Origin: Schistocephalus solidus
Lineage: Eukaryota; Platyhelminthes; Cestoda; Diphyllobothriidea; Diphyllobothriidae
DNA: 64,000 nucleotides
Assembly: GCA_017591395.1 (NCBI GenBank)
Contig: WEDG01001284.1
Location: 21,645 to 85,644, forward strand
Direction of reading: 5' to 3'
The position numbers were made by a program, and so were the translations under genes. The notes beneath the pieces were generated by a model. That model saw nothing but the letters and a program-made list of their open reading frames with translations, had not been told where the DNA came from and did no database searches. Of this stretch, positions 36,046-46,109 are shown piece by piece (the first letter of the stretch is position 1; every line of letters begins with the position of its first letter).

Positions 36046-37990
36046 TCAATGTATGGCAGTGCACGCCAGACTTTTTGGCTGTTCTGTTACCAGATTTTGT
36101 CTTGGTTTGGCCAGCCTGCTGCGCTCGATGAAGTTACGAGGGTATCCGTTGGCCATGAAAAGGCGCTGGAGGTAGCGGAGTTCTGCCCTTTTGTCGTCCG
36201 ACTCGCTGCAATGTGTTTCTGCCCTTCTGTAGAGAGTTCGCACACAGCTGCGTTTGTGGCACAACGGGTGCTTACTGTGGTAACTTAAGATTTGGCGTGT
36301 GTTGGTCGCCTTCCTATAAACCGTAGTTTTTATGTGCCCGTTGGATTTTCGATGGACAAGAACATCCAGGAATGGCAGTTGGTTGTTAATTTCGGCCTCC
36401 ATTGTGAATTGGATGTCCGGGAAGACGGAATTCAGGACGCTATGGAATTCTTCGATCATTTCTCGTTTGATGATGACAAAGGTATCGTCGATGTATCGAG
36501 TCCAAAACGTTGGCCTGTATTTTTTGAAAACCAGAGTCTCAAGCTTTTGGAGAACTGCCTCAGCGATGAAGCCCGAGAGCGGCGATCCCATTGGCGTCCC
36601 TCTGATCTGCTCGTACATGGTCCCCTCGAAGGTGAAGTACGTCTTCAGACAGAATTTTAAGAGTTGGACAAGATGTCCCCGCTTCACCGACTCGCCTGCA
36701 TCATCGTACTGCTTCTCAAGCAATTCGCTTACCGTTTTGACTGCTAAGTCCTGCGGGATTGAAGTGAAGAGAGAGGTGACATCAAATGACACCATGACCT
36801 CGTCGGCGGTGAGTTGCATCCCCCTGAGCCTTTCCAGGAACTGAGTAGCTGAAGTGACCGTTGTGGCTGCGCCCGAGGTGAGAGACTTCAGGTGTCGGAA
36901 CAACCATTTAGCCAGATTGAATGTTGGTGCACCACGCAATGACACAATTGGACGGAGGGGAATATCGGCCTTGTGTACTTTTGGTAATCCGTAGAACCTT
37001 GCTGCGGCCGCATCAGATGGTTTTACAGCCAGTCTTACCGACTTACTTATTACTTTGTTTGTCTGCATATCGGCAAGCATTTTGTCTAGCTGTATCATCA
37101 GCTTCTTCATCGGTTCACCATCGCATTGAAGATATGCCTGTCGGTCTTCCAGCAGGTTGTTGGCCTTCTGAATATAGTCGGTCTTATCCAAGACGACTGT
37201 AGAACGTCCTTTGTCCGCTGGTAGTATCACAATACTCGTGTCAGCTCTCAGTCTCTTGACAGCATCCTGCTCCACTCTGGTAATAATTGTGCGTGGTTTA
37301 TGCGCCATTACCAAGGCGGTTACCTGTTGCCGAACAAGGTGTTTTGTTTCATCGGATTCCCCGGTTTGTTTGAGAATTGATTCGACTGTGGCAACGAGGT
37401 TAACCGGATCGGCGTCTGTGGTATTGAAGCAAGCCTCATGACTCAGAACCTTCAGCTGTCCAGGCGTCAACTGTTTAGAGGACAGATTGTGGACTAGGAC
37501 ATCAGTCTCGTCCTCAGGTGAGTGGCTTATATTTCGCAGCTTATCCGCCAGATCCGCATCTCGTTTTGCCCGTAATTCTCTGGCTCGTCTACTTATCACA
37601 TGTCGAAAAAGCGTAGCTCCGTCTTCGCCAATGAGTTCAGCGCACTTTGCAACCGCTTGGCTCAAAACCCCGTTATATTTCCGCAATCGAAGATGGCAGT
37701 CCTGGAGGAGCGCCCGTATCATTCGCCCACCGTTTGGTCAGACTTGTGTTCACCGGTGGCCTGTAAGACAAGCTCTTCGGAAGCACGTAGTTGTCAAGGC
37801 ATCTGTGGAGGAACTGGATTTGCGCGTACGTAGATGACACACGAAGGGCAAAGGTTTCCCAACGTCGTGCTGACTCAAGCGCTTCGCGCCTGAAGATATT
37901 GCTGATAGAAGCGAAGATGCGTGTCCCCGGACATAAATGAGAAAAAAAGGCGATCTCAGGGACTATAGGTGTATTGTCCTGACGTTTCAA
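36046..37990 (-). pseudogene. PLE-2 N-terminal region and reverse transcriptase
   Basis: The N-terminal frame (from about 37890 to 37673) contains STYAQIQFLHRCLDNYVLPK. A shift near 37720 moves to the long frame, 37722-36046 (558 codons). RT landmarks: SIVILPADKGRSTVVLDKTDY, FYGLPKVHKADIPLRPIVSL, VMVSFDVTSLFTSIP (motif A), GTPMGSPLSGFIAE (motif B), YIDD at 36484-36495 (motif C) and LPFLDVLVHRKSNG. The frame ends prematurely because an A-run near 36070 has five As where four would read through. Only a few lesions separate it from an intact protein, so the insertion is comparatively young. Confidence 0.85.
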
Positions 37991-38094
37991 AAGCATACAA
38001 GCTTCGCGTTACTTCGGCTACTCAGTTCTGAACGGCTCAAAGGGGATGCGACTCAGAGCTGACGAGGTCATGGGTGTCATTTGATGTCACCTCT

Positions 38095-39190
38095 CACTTA
38101 AACCAACTGCCATTCCTGGATGTTCTTGTCCATCGAAAATCCAACGGCCACATAAAAACTACGGTTTATAGGAAGGCGACCAACACACGCCAAATCTTAA
38201 GTTACCACAGTAAGCACCCGTTGTGCCACAAACGCAGCTGTGTGCGAACTCTCTACAGAAGGGCAGAAACACATTGCAGCGAGTCGGACGACAAAAGGGC
38301 AGAACTCCGCTACCTCCAGCGCCTTTTCATGGCCAACGGATACCCTCGTAACTTCATCGAGCGCAGCAGGCTGGCCAAACCAAGACAAAATCTGGTAACA
38401 GAACAGCCAAAGTCTGGCGTGCACTGCCATACATTGACGGCGTCTCTGAGGCAGTTTCCCGCCTCCTCAGACCGCTGGGGATCGGAATCGCCCATCGACC
38501 GGATTCAACCATTCGGAATCTAGTTATGAGACCGAAAGCCCCCCTTCCACGAGGTGAGACGTCAAACATCATCTACCGGATCCAATGTGACTCCTGTGAA
38601 GTTAACTACGTGTTACCGAACACGTGCGGGCAGTGAGGAGAATGGACCCATTGTCCCTGGTGGCGGAACACTGTGCAAACTCTGGGCACACGTTCGCCTT
38701 CCAAAACGCCGAAATCCTGGGTCGAGGAAATGACCGCGTAACCAGGGGAAACAATCGAAGCCTGGCACACTGAGCCTACGTCGATCAACCGTTGTGTCGC
38801 CCTTCCGGCAGCCTACCAGGCCCTCCGGGCGCAGCTCATCGAACGTAAGAGCAAACACGGAATTAGGCCAAACGTGAATTCCACCGCGGGAGAACCTAGG
38901 ACGGATATGCACCTAACCACGCCACAATTCGGGGCCGACGAAGGCGCAGTCATGATTACCGCCGCATCAATTACTACCCCGACAGACGAGGAGACATGCA
39001 CTCAGGACACAAACATGACTATCGACCCAGGGCGCCAATTAAGGTCAATGCGGACCCAGACAATGGCCGCTCCCCTCAACGAGAGACATGTGAACTGACA
39101 GCGATTTCCTCCTCCCCTCCATTCTTCACCCCGGTGGCTACAGAGATGATTCCTGTGTGTATGCCAGTAAAGAACGCCAAAGCCAACTAA
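38095..39190 (+). pseudogene. PLE-2b RT tail and GIY-YIG remnant
   Basis: The frame at 38074-38523 reads LPFLDVLVHRKSNGHIKTT, YRKATNTRQILSYHSKHPL and FMANGYPRNFIERS, then shifts at an A3 run (PLE-2 has A5). Later frames retain ETIEAWHTEPTSINR-like sequence (shifted) and the Thr/Ser-rich C-terminus (38874-39098). RT catalytic motifs are absent, so it is non-functional. Confidence 0.8.
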
Positions 39191-39311
39191 GGACTCCCCC
39201 ACCCCGTCCTCCTATAGTGAACACTGTTAAGGTAAACCCGTACAATCAACCCTGTGTTACAAACTGGCTATCACCCCCTATAAATACAGTGAGACGCGGT
39301 ACGATAATCAC

Positions 39312-39350
39312 CTCCAACGTTGGAAGCTTGTAGTCTTTTGAAATGTCAGG
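39312..39350 (+). ncRNA. Decayed hammerhead-like core, PLE-2b 3' end
   Basis: CCAACGT (39314-39320), 19 nt, GAAA (39340-39343), TGTC. Core substitutions relative to the partner copy at 35112 suggest a non-functional sequence. Confidence 0.3.
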
Positions 39351-39389
39351 ACAATACACCTATAGTCCCTGAGATCGCCCTTAATTCTC

Positions 39390-39414
39390 ATATATATATA
39401 TATATATATATATG
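39390..39414. repeat. (TA)n tract at the outer end of PLE-2b
   Basis: The TA run is joined directly to the PLE-2b 3' end and followed by a reverse SINE fragment. Confidence 0.9.
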
Positions 39415-39415
39415 A

Positions 39416-39470
39416 AATGGAACCGACAAAGACAAGAGAGACCGGAATGGCCATTTCTGGCTTATTAGCC
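39416..39470 (-). repeat. SINE middle fragment
   Basis: GAGACCGGAATGGCCATTTCTGG and CTTATTAGCC are the reversed SINE middle. It is cut at the start of repeat A copy 3. Confidence 0.6.
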
Positions 39471-39868
39471 ATGACTTGGAAGGTTGCCAACTGACGGGAT
39501 AACTCGGACCGCGTGGTCAGCCCAATGTGTGTTTTGTGTGGAGTGGCTGACTGGCGGACTGAGAGTCAGGCTGCAATGGCTCCTTCTTAATGTGGTCTTT
39601 ATGACACTGTCAATCTGTGGGATCCGTGCCAGGTGTGGTGGCATGCCCAGGGGCGGCTCCGACCGCGCCAGCCACCTGCGTCCTCTCCCACCTCCGGTCT
39701 TCTTGACTCTGTCTCGACACCGGGTTCAGGTGGGGGAGGAAAGAGAGTGCCTTAGCTGCAGCTTCTATCACTTAAAACTAATTCACGCGCAAGTCACCGC
39801 CCCTGCACCAACCTTCCGTGGAGCATACGATGGACATCGTCGAAATCGACGGTCGAACTGTCGAGCTG
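39471..39868 (+). repeat. Repeat A, copy 3
   Basis: Begins at ATGACTTGGAAGGTTGCCAA and runs collinearly with copies 1 and 2 to ATCGTCGAAATCGACGGTCG. The first third of the repeat is missing. The 181-codon frame over it (39484-40029) crosses into SINE sequence and is not a gene. Confidence 0.8.
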
Positions 39869-39869
39869 T

Positions 39870-39990
39870 CATCAGCCAGTCATACCCAATCCCAAGCGTG
39901 GCACACCTGGGATTCGAACCCGCGACCTTTGGTATTTTAGTCGATCGCTCTACCATTGAGCCACGGGCTCGTTGTTTTGTCGGTTGTGAT
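39870..39990 (-). repeat. SINE head, reverse
   Basis: On the minus strand: GAGCCCGTGGCTCAATGGTAG (A-box), GGTTCGAATCCCAGGTGTGCC (B-box) and GGGTATGACTGGCTGATGAC. The outer sequence CCGATCACAACCG is shared with the forward copy at 40215, so the two heads are inverted repeats. Confidence 0.7.
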
Positions 39991-40208
39991 CGGGAATCCC
40001 AGGTGTGCCACACTTGGGATTGGGTTTGACTGGCTGATGACGTCTAATAAGCCGGAAATAGCCACCCATGTCACCCTGCTCTTTGTCGGTTCCATTTCAT
40101 CATATGCTATATGTCGCTATGCGACCGCCTGCGAGGGCTCTAGTCTGAGCTCCAGGGCATAACGGAACATACCTGTTCCTTAAGCAGATCGGTGAGCCCC
40201 ACACTATC
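39990..40208 (+). repeat. SINE copy lacking the head
   Basis: Begins at the B-box end (AATCCCAGGTGTGCCACACTT) and continues through the middle and tail to CAGATCGGTGAGCCCCACAC and TATCAT. Confidence 0.7.
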
Positions 40209-40240
40209 ATCATATTCCCGATCACAACCGAAAAACAACA

Positions 40241-40505
40241 AGCCCGTGGCTCAATGGTGGAGCTTTCGACTCAAATACCAAAGGTCGCCGGTTCGAATCC
40301 CAGGTGTGCCACGCTTGGGATTGGGTATGACTGGCTGATGACGACTAATAAGCCAGAAATGGTCATTTTGGTCTCCCTTGTCCTTTCGGTTCCATTTCAT
40401 CATATGATACACATCGCTATCCGACCGCCTGTGAGGGCTCTAGTCTGAGCTCCAGAGCACAATGGAACATATATGTTCCTTAAGCAGATCGGTGAGCCCC
40501 ACACT

Positions 40506-40508
<3 letters not shown>
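40241..40508 (+). repeat. tRNA-derived SINE, fullest copy
   Basis: A-box TGGCTCAATGGTGG (40247-40260) and B-box GGTTCGAATCC (40290-40300) are about 30 bp apart, as in tRNA promoters. The family middle follows (GGGTATGACTGGCTGATGACG, ATAAGCCAGAAATGGTCATT) and then a tail ending GATCGGTGAGCCCCACACTATC, which abuts a long (TA)n. It would be transcribed by RNA polymerase III and mobilised in trans by a LINE (family knowledge). Confidence 0.75.

Positions 40509-40560
<52 letters not shown>
40509..40560. repeat. (TA)n tract before PLE-3
   Basis: About 50 bp of uninterrupted AT alternation between the SINE tail and the outer end of PLE-3. Confidence 0.95.
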
Positions 40561-40562
<2 letters not shown>

Positions 40563-40627
40563 GCATTTCAGAAAAATTTAATTAAATTAAGTTGAGTTCT
40601 TTGGGAACGAAATAACTTTATTTTATA

Positions 40628-40664
40628 AATTTTCGAATTTCGTGCCTCAGTTCTTCGTCAGACA
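40628..40664 (-). ncRNA. Candidate hammerhead-like core, PLE-3 left arm
   Basis: CTGACGA (40655-40661), 20 nt spacer, GAAA (40631-40634), then ATTTATAAAATAAAGTT, which can form a TTTAT/ATAAA short stem. Confidence 0.35.
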
Positions 40665-40758
40665 AATGAGTGATGTACAGAAAACAGTTAACCTTAAATA
40701 ATGCCTAACACAAGATTCTATGGTTGGCTAAAGTTTGAGCCAATAGACGTCCAGAGTT

Positions 40759-41232
40759 TTAAGTTATCCTGTCAATAGTGGCTGTTTTCGCCTCACTTGA
40801 CCTTGAGAAATTTGTAATTGGCATCTTAATCGATATGCCTTTTAATGCATGCCTCGTCTGACTGCATTGCTCCAGTAATTCGCGGCCCTTCCTTGTTGGG
40901 CAGGCGCCAACGATGTGGGTATCCTCCCATACAAATAGGTGTCCTGTGTCCAGTGTGTGCATGGCTACCTGAGATAAGGGTTCTCGTCTCCTCACCGCTA
41001 ACTGATGTTCATGTAAGCGGGTGGATAGAGATTTCGCGGTTTGGCACAATAAACAGCATCACAACTGGTACATGGTATTTTGTAGACGACTTCTTTTCTA
41101 TTGAAAAAGCCAACCCTGTCCTTAGGGTGTACAAGCTGGGTGCGCAAAGTTGGTGTAGGTTTGTGCGATATTTGTATATGGTGTTTCTTGAGCTGTCTTT
41201 CAACGAGCTCAGATACATTTTTTACATATGGT
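40759..41232 (-). pseudogene. PLE-3 left arm: inverted GIY-YIG region
   Basis: Minus-strand frames: SELVERQLKKHHIQISHKPTP, VGFFNRKEVVYKIPCTSC and DAVYCAKPRN, then after a shift AKSLSTRLHEHQLAVRRREP and VAMHTLDTGHLFVWEDTHI. The break lies in TATTGTGCCAAACC, where one G appears missing. The right arm has exactly the same break. Confidence 0.8.
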
Positions 41233-42690
41233 GAAAAGAAAGCATTAAATTCACTTAAGAAAGATGAAAACACTATAATTTTGCCTGCCGACAAAGGAGG
41301 TTCCACGGCTATTTTAAACAAGACGGAGTAAATAGATAAGATGACATCAATTTTAACGGATAACTAAACTTAAATGCCCCTAACTACTGACCCCACAAAG
41401 TCACAAAACTCAAATATCGAGAAGGTATTGAAACGCCTCAAAGGAAGAAAATAAATTTCTGGAAAACTGGCTAAATCCTTGAAGCAGGATGAACCTACGA
41501 TTGCCAAAATATACGGACTTCCCAAAGTTCACAAACATGGCGTTCCGCTGCGACCGATAGTCTCCTTAATCGGTGCAGCAAATTATAAGATTTCCAAGTG
41601 GCTATTTCATCAACTCAACCCACTTACAAAGAACTGTGAATCCTCTTTCAAAAGCACGCTACAGTTCCTCGAGAACATAAAAGACTTTAAAATTGCAAAT
41701 GACGAAATAATGGTGTCATTTGATGTTATTTTTTTATTTACGTATATCCCTCTGGACATAGCGAGGACTTGTACTACAGAACTCCTACAGGCCTACTCTA
41801 CCGATGTACCTGCGGAAGTCCTCTTGGATTTCCTCTATATTTGCCTTGAAATAAACTTTTCCTTTGCTAAAAATTATTATCGATAACTAGAAGGCGCCCC
41901 TATGGGTTCGCCAATATCCGGTTTTTTTTGCTGAGGCTGTGATGCAGAAACTAGAGGCTACAGCTCTCCCCAGAATTAACCCGAGATTGTGGCTACGCTA
42001 AGTGGACGATACATTTGTTATCGTCAAAAAAATTCAACTTTAACCACTCTGCAAAAATCTGAACTCCACGTTCCCAGGAATGCAATTCACCATCGAAACA
42101 GAAGTTTATGAACGACTCCCTTTCTTAGATGTCCTCGTACGTAGAAAGACAGACGGGACACTACATACCTCAGTCTATCGTAAAGATACATACTCCGAGG
42201 TCAGTTTATATTTTGGGAGTAACCACCCCATGTCTTACAAACGTAGCTCGGTTAAAAACTTGCTAAGTCGAGCAAAAACTCACTGTTCCGATGAAGAAAA
42301 ATATCGAACAGAAATGAAATACCTTTTCAAATTATGTTCCCGAAATGGATATCCTCCTGACTTTATCCGTCGATGCATACGAAGACTACAGTTAAAATAA
42401 AAAAGTATTTCCAGAGCTACGACCTCCCAGGCGTCAAAAACAACAAACTGGCGAACCATCTCATATGTAAAGAATGTATCTGAGCTCGTTAAAAGACAGC
42501 TCAAGAATCACCATATAAAAATAGCGCACAAACCTACACCAACTTTGCGCACCCAGCTTGTACACCCTAAGGACAGGGTTGGCTTTTTCAATAGAAAAGA
42601 AGTCGTCTACAAAATACCATGTACCAGTTGTGATGCTGTTTATTGTGCCAAACCGCGAAATCTCTATCCACCCGCTTACATGAACATCAG
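41233..42690 (+). pseudogene. PLE-3 reverse transcriptase, heavily broken
   Basis: Readable blocks: NTIILPADKGGSTAILNKTE then stops near 41329, 41365 and 41450; KIYGLPKVHKHGVPLRPIVS; IMVSFDVIFLFTYIP (motif A, altered); GAPMGSPISGFF (motif B) preceded by a TAA at 41884; a T8 tract at 41923-41930 shifts the frame; and motif C is interrupted because TAA (41999-42001) replaces the Tyr codon before VDD. LPFLDVLVRRKTDGTL follows, with one more stop at 42398. This is older than PLE-2 judging from lesion number. Confidence 0.8.
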
Positions 42691-42921
42691 TTAGCGGTGA
42701 GGAGACGAGACCCCTTACCTCAGGTAGCCATGTACACACTGGACACAGGACACCTATTTGTATGGGAGGATACCCACATCGTTGGCGCCTGCCCAACAAG
42801 GAAGGGCCGCGAATTACTGGAGCAATGCAGTCAGACGAGGCATGCATTAACAGGCATATCGATTTGGATGCCAATTACAAATTTCTCAAAGTCAAGTGGA
42901 GGCGAAAACAGCCACTATTGA
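42580..42921 (+). pseudogene. PLE-3 right-arm GIY-YIG endonuclease region
   Basis: EVVYKIPCTSCDAVYC then a one-base shift into AKSLSTRLHEHQLAVRRRDP, VAMYTLDTGHLFVWEDTHIV and KGRELLEQCSQTRHAL, ending at TGA near 42919. Layout as in PLE GIY-YIG nucleases. The shift is identical to that in the inverted left arm. Confidence 0.8.
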
Positions 42922-43028
42922 CAGGATAACTTAAAACTCTGGACGTCTATTGGCTCAAACTTTAGCCAACCATAAAATCTTGTGTTAGGCATTATTTAAG
43001 TTTAACTGTTTTCTGTACATCTCCTATT

Positions 43029-43075
43029 TGTCTGACGACGAACTGGGGCGACAGATTCGAAAATTTATACAATAA
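43029..43075 (+). ncRNA. Candidate hammerhead-like core, PLE-3 right arm
   Basis: CTGACGA (43032-43038), a 20 nt spacer with CGAA..CTG/CAG..TTCG pairing, GAAA (43059-43062), then TTTATACAATAAAG (perfect TTTAT/ATAAA with an ACA loop). Confidence 0.4.
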
Positions 43076-43105
43076 AGTTATTTCGTTCCATAAGAACTCA
43101 ACTTA

Positions 43106-43131
43106 ATTGAATATATAAACATATATATAGT
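43106..43131. repeat. AT-alternating tract after PLE-3
   Basis: ATATATAAACATATATATAG follows the PLE-3 3' end; short and imperfect. Confidence 0.6.
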
Positions 43132-43352
43132 AGTTGGGCGCTCACCGATCGGTTACAGGACTCACTCGTCCCGTTGTGCCTTGCAGGTCACTCTACAGCC
43201 CCGCCAGCAGCCGCAGCGTGGCTAATGATATAGGCAGAATAATATTAAAGACAAAGACAAGGGAGACTGGAATGGCCATTTCCAGCTTAATAACCGTCAT
43301 CAGCCAGCCATACCCAATCCCAGGCGCTGCGGCGCCCAAAGCTCGAAGTCGC
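43132..43352 (-). repeat. SINE copy, reverse, head missing
   Basis: GCTCACCGATCGGTTACAGGA (tail), CCAGCAGCCGCAGCGTGGCTA, then GAGACTGGAATGGCCATTTCC and CAGCCAGCCATACCCAATCCC (middle). The A-box is absent. Confidence 0.65.
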
Positions 43353-44050
43353 GTTATATGTGTTTATTCAATATATTTTATTGTACGTTTGTTTGTTGCG
43401 CTGCCAAGCATTTTTGCTGTAACTGTCAGTCCGTACGATGGCAGAGAGACTGCAATTACAAACTAAATGCTCATGAAAATTTCCACTTAACTCTACGCAC
43501 AAGAAAAGGGAGTTGGTCTTAGATTTCCCGCCCGACTTGACAAGGGCCTTCATGGTCAAACCTTCCCCCTCTCCCTCCCCTCATTTTTTGCTGTTCAAAT
43601 GAGACACCTAATTAGAAGCCTTCCATGTGTGCTTTCGCAAAAGCATGGATTTGATTAACTGACGGCTGTTCGTTTGTAAAAATGTCGGAGTTAATGTTCG
43701 TGACACCATAGACCGAGCCTTTCTTCCTTGACTAGCCCAGTAGGTGGGAGACGGTTTTGGAGAGTTTTCACTTGGCCCCCCAAGGTGCCGTCGAGAATGG
43801 GTGTTAGACGCGTCTCAAGTACCGACCCCTATGCGTGCTGTGACAGAAACTGCCCCACCTACCTCCACTTCCTCAGACTGTGGGGGGACGGAGCGCGGAG
43901 AGGCTCGTAACGAATAGTGAGGTGCATGCAAAGTATCCCCGAACACCTCATGCCTTTTGGTCAACCCAGCTGTCATGGAGAGGGAGAGAGATAGAGGGCA
44001 CTGAAATTACCCGTTCTGTATCGCCTCCGTCCCCGGCACGTCATTGCAAG

Positions 44051-44089
<39 letters not shown>

Positions 44090-46094
44090 GTGTGTGTGCG
44101 TGCCTTTGTCGTACGCGAGGAGTTAATAAAATCAAGCTCTCCTTCCTAATGAAGTGTCCGCACGACCTCCATCCCCCACCAAGTGCACCACCCAATCTTC
44201 TCGTCCGGCGACTGGACATCTAATTATCCCCGTGTTCGCAATCTGTGCCCGAGCAGGTCCGCTCTCACTCGGTTCTCCTTATCATCTCGCCCCTTCAATT
44301 GCAGCTGTCATCTGGCTTTTCTGACTAACACCCCCATGGGTGCAATTTTTTAAAAAAGGGTCTACGCGTCTTCACTCACTTGTAATAGTTACCTGTCATC
44401 GAAGCGAGTGAAGTGCAGCTGAGGGAGGGGTGGGGGAGGATTTAAGCTTGGACCTGGCCCGGTCCCTTAAGCCATAATTCGTCGTGGTAGCGGCAGGGGG
44501 AGAACGATGCAGTCGTCAAACTCGCCTAAATTCGGGCAACTAGACAAGGGGGTGACATGGAACCCTCGTGTGGACTTTTAATTACCGGTTCCCTTTCAGC
44601 CCTCAACGAAGTCCCCACCTAGGGCACCCCTTCTACCACTTCTGGTGCATAGTTATGACTTTCTGTGAACAAACCGACTTCTCCAAAGGAGATTCACGAA
44701 ACTGATTTCTGTCGAGGGGTCTCACGAAAAAGACTAGGGAGACGGAACATTCCATTGGTAGTTTTTCACAATAGGACCAGGAATTTGAACCAGGTTTTGG
44801 TCGTTCAAGTTTGGTGCCTGGGCCTAGGGGCAACAAACTCCGTCGACTGAGATGTAAAGTATCCATTCTCGCACGGGCGCTAGCTAGACTGGCATCAGGG
44901 TCATCTTGGGGGTAGAATAAGGTTCTTTCTTTGGAAACATTCGATAGCCAGGAACACTGTTTCGCTGACATTTGAGGTTTATTTGGCCATTTTGGGTCTA
45001 TCTGACCCCCTCAGCCAACCACCACTTTAACCCAGCTGAGACAGCTGCTCGTAACACTTGGTTGGAAAAAAAAAACTGGAAAAAAATAGACTGGAAAAGT
45101 TTCCGTTTCTGAACCAATTCTCATCAAGTCGAAAGCGAAATCATATTTCTGGTACCTTGGTGTTCCCCTGTCATAAAATCTCTCATTCTCCCTTCCTAGT
45201 GAAGCCGTTTTCACTAAAATTCCTAAACTTGCTCATTACTTTCGTTATTTACGGTCCTATCACATACCTCAACCCTTAATCTTGAGTCTTAAGGTGCTTG
45301 TAGTTTCACACTCATTTTTTCGTGTTCTCGGGTTATTTTTCCCACTTTGCTTAAAAAAGATATGCTCACTGGATAAACGTGTCCTTCGGATGCTCTCTTC
45401 TGTTGCCGGTTCTTCTCATGTCTTTTTTATTTAGTACAGTAATTCAACGATCCTCCCCCACGGTCAACTAATTGACTGATGGAATTCTAAAGGACATCGT
45501 TCATCCCCTCCACGCAAGTCTCTCCGTCCCATATGCCATGGAGTTCGGCCTATTTTTTGGCATCTTAACGTTCCGTATTACCATCTCTGTCATGAGTTCT
45601 TGCGTGCAAAGAAACTGAAATTCCTAAACCGAGACTCGAACTGTCCCGACAATCATTGCATATTTTTGGGCAGGCCCTCTAACTCTTACCTATTAACACA
45701 GCTCACATCCATAAGCTGTTGTTTTTCGGGCATGAACAACTCGGGCTTTGCGCTACTTGAAAGCAGCGTGTATACGTAGGGAGAAACCCGACCTTTGTAA
45801 GCAACTAGACCACGTTGTCAATCTATGATTGCTCTGGTCATTTCCACCCCTAGCTTTTTCATGGCTGTGAGTTGTGTTAACTCCTCCCCCACATTTTCTT
45901 TCCCATGAAGATTCAAGTTCATGCGTTGATCTGATTATTCTTTACCTTGACCTATTACCTTTTGATCTGTATTCTGCTCACGGGAACGTAGGAAGTTTTT
46001 TTCAGAAATTTTTGGAATTTAGCCTTCAAAATGAAAGCCTAGTCTTCTCCAAAAGATGGAGCTCTTCGGCTGTGGGGTTAGGCGGCATCAGGAT
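43353..46094. other. No gene; one (GT)n tract
   Basis: (GT)n at 44055-44099. Other frames are at most 112 codons (44633-44971, minus) without recognised domains. Confidence 0.45.
44055..44099. repeat. (GT)n microsatellite
   Basis: About 45 bp of GT alternation with one TT interruption. Confidence 0.95.
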
Positions 46095-46109
46095 ACCTGA
46101 GTGAAGGAT

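Larger units (their letters stand above)
35070..38005 (-). mobile_element. PLE-2: near-complete Penelope-like element with direct terminal repeats
   Basis: On the minus strand: a partial 5' pseudo-LTR (37935-38005), N-terminal region, RT, GIY-YIG and a 3' pseudo-LTR ending at 35070. The terminal words GGCGATCTCAGGGACTATAG and GTGTATTGTCCTGACGTTTC occur in the same orientation at 35085 and 37950, which is the pseudo-LTR organisation known for Penelope elements. This is the best-preserved element in the window. Confidence 0.9.
38006..39392 (+). mobile_element. PLE-2b: second, internally deleted PLE copy in head-to-head orientation
   Basis: From 38061 the plus strand repeats the 3' half of PLE-2: the ...GAGGTCATG.GTGTCATTTGATG motif-A coding sequence, then a jump to NQLPFLDVLVHRKSNGHI, then the nuclease region and the 3' pseudo-LTR ending GGACAATACACC...GAGATCGCC at 39392. 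The motif B and C coding sequence is deleted. A further 31 bp deletion at 38607 removes the nuclease TGKRLQTR block. With PLE-2 it forms inverted arms (35070-36400 against 38080-39392). Confidence 0.85.
40563..43105 (+). mobile_element. PLE-3: Penelope-like element with an inverted copy of its 3' end at the 5' side
   Basis: The right part (41232-43105, plus) carries RT, nuclease and 3' end. The left part (40563-41232, minus) is an inverted copy of the last 660 bp or so (42447-43105), about 90% identical by eye. The two are joined head-to-head at 41232, within the CATATGT sequence just upstream of SELV.RQLK. Both outer ends are therefore PLE 3' ends lying near (TA)n. Confidence 0.85.

Noticed and set aside
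35070..39392. An assembly artefact creating the palindrome
   Set aside because: The arms differ in substitutions, homopolymer lengths and deletions. A collapsed or mirrored read would be identical. Still worth confirming with long reads.
39484..40029. 181-codon plus-strand frame
   Set aside because: It runs through repeat A copy 3 into a reverse SINE. The collinear segments in other repeat A copies are not open.
40241..40310. A functional tRNA gene
   Set aside because: A and B boxes are present, but the cloverleaf is imperfect and the sequence continues into the SINE middle and tail, as in many other copies.
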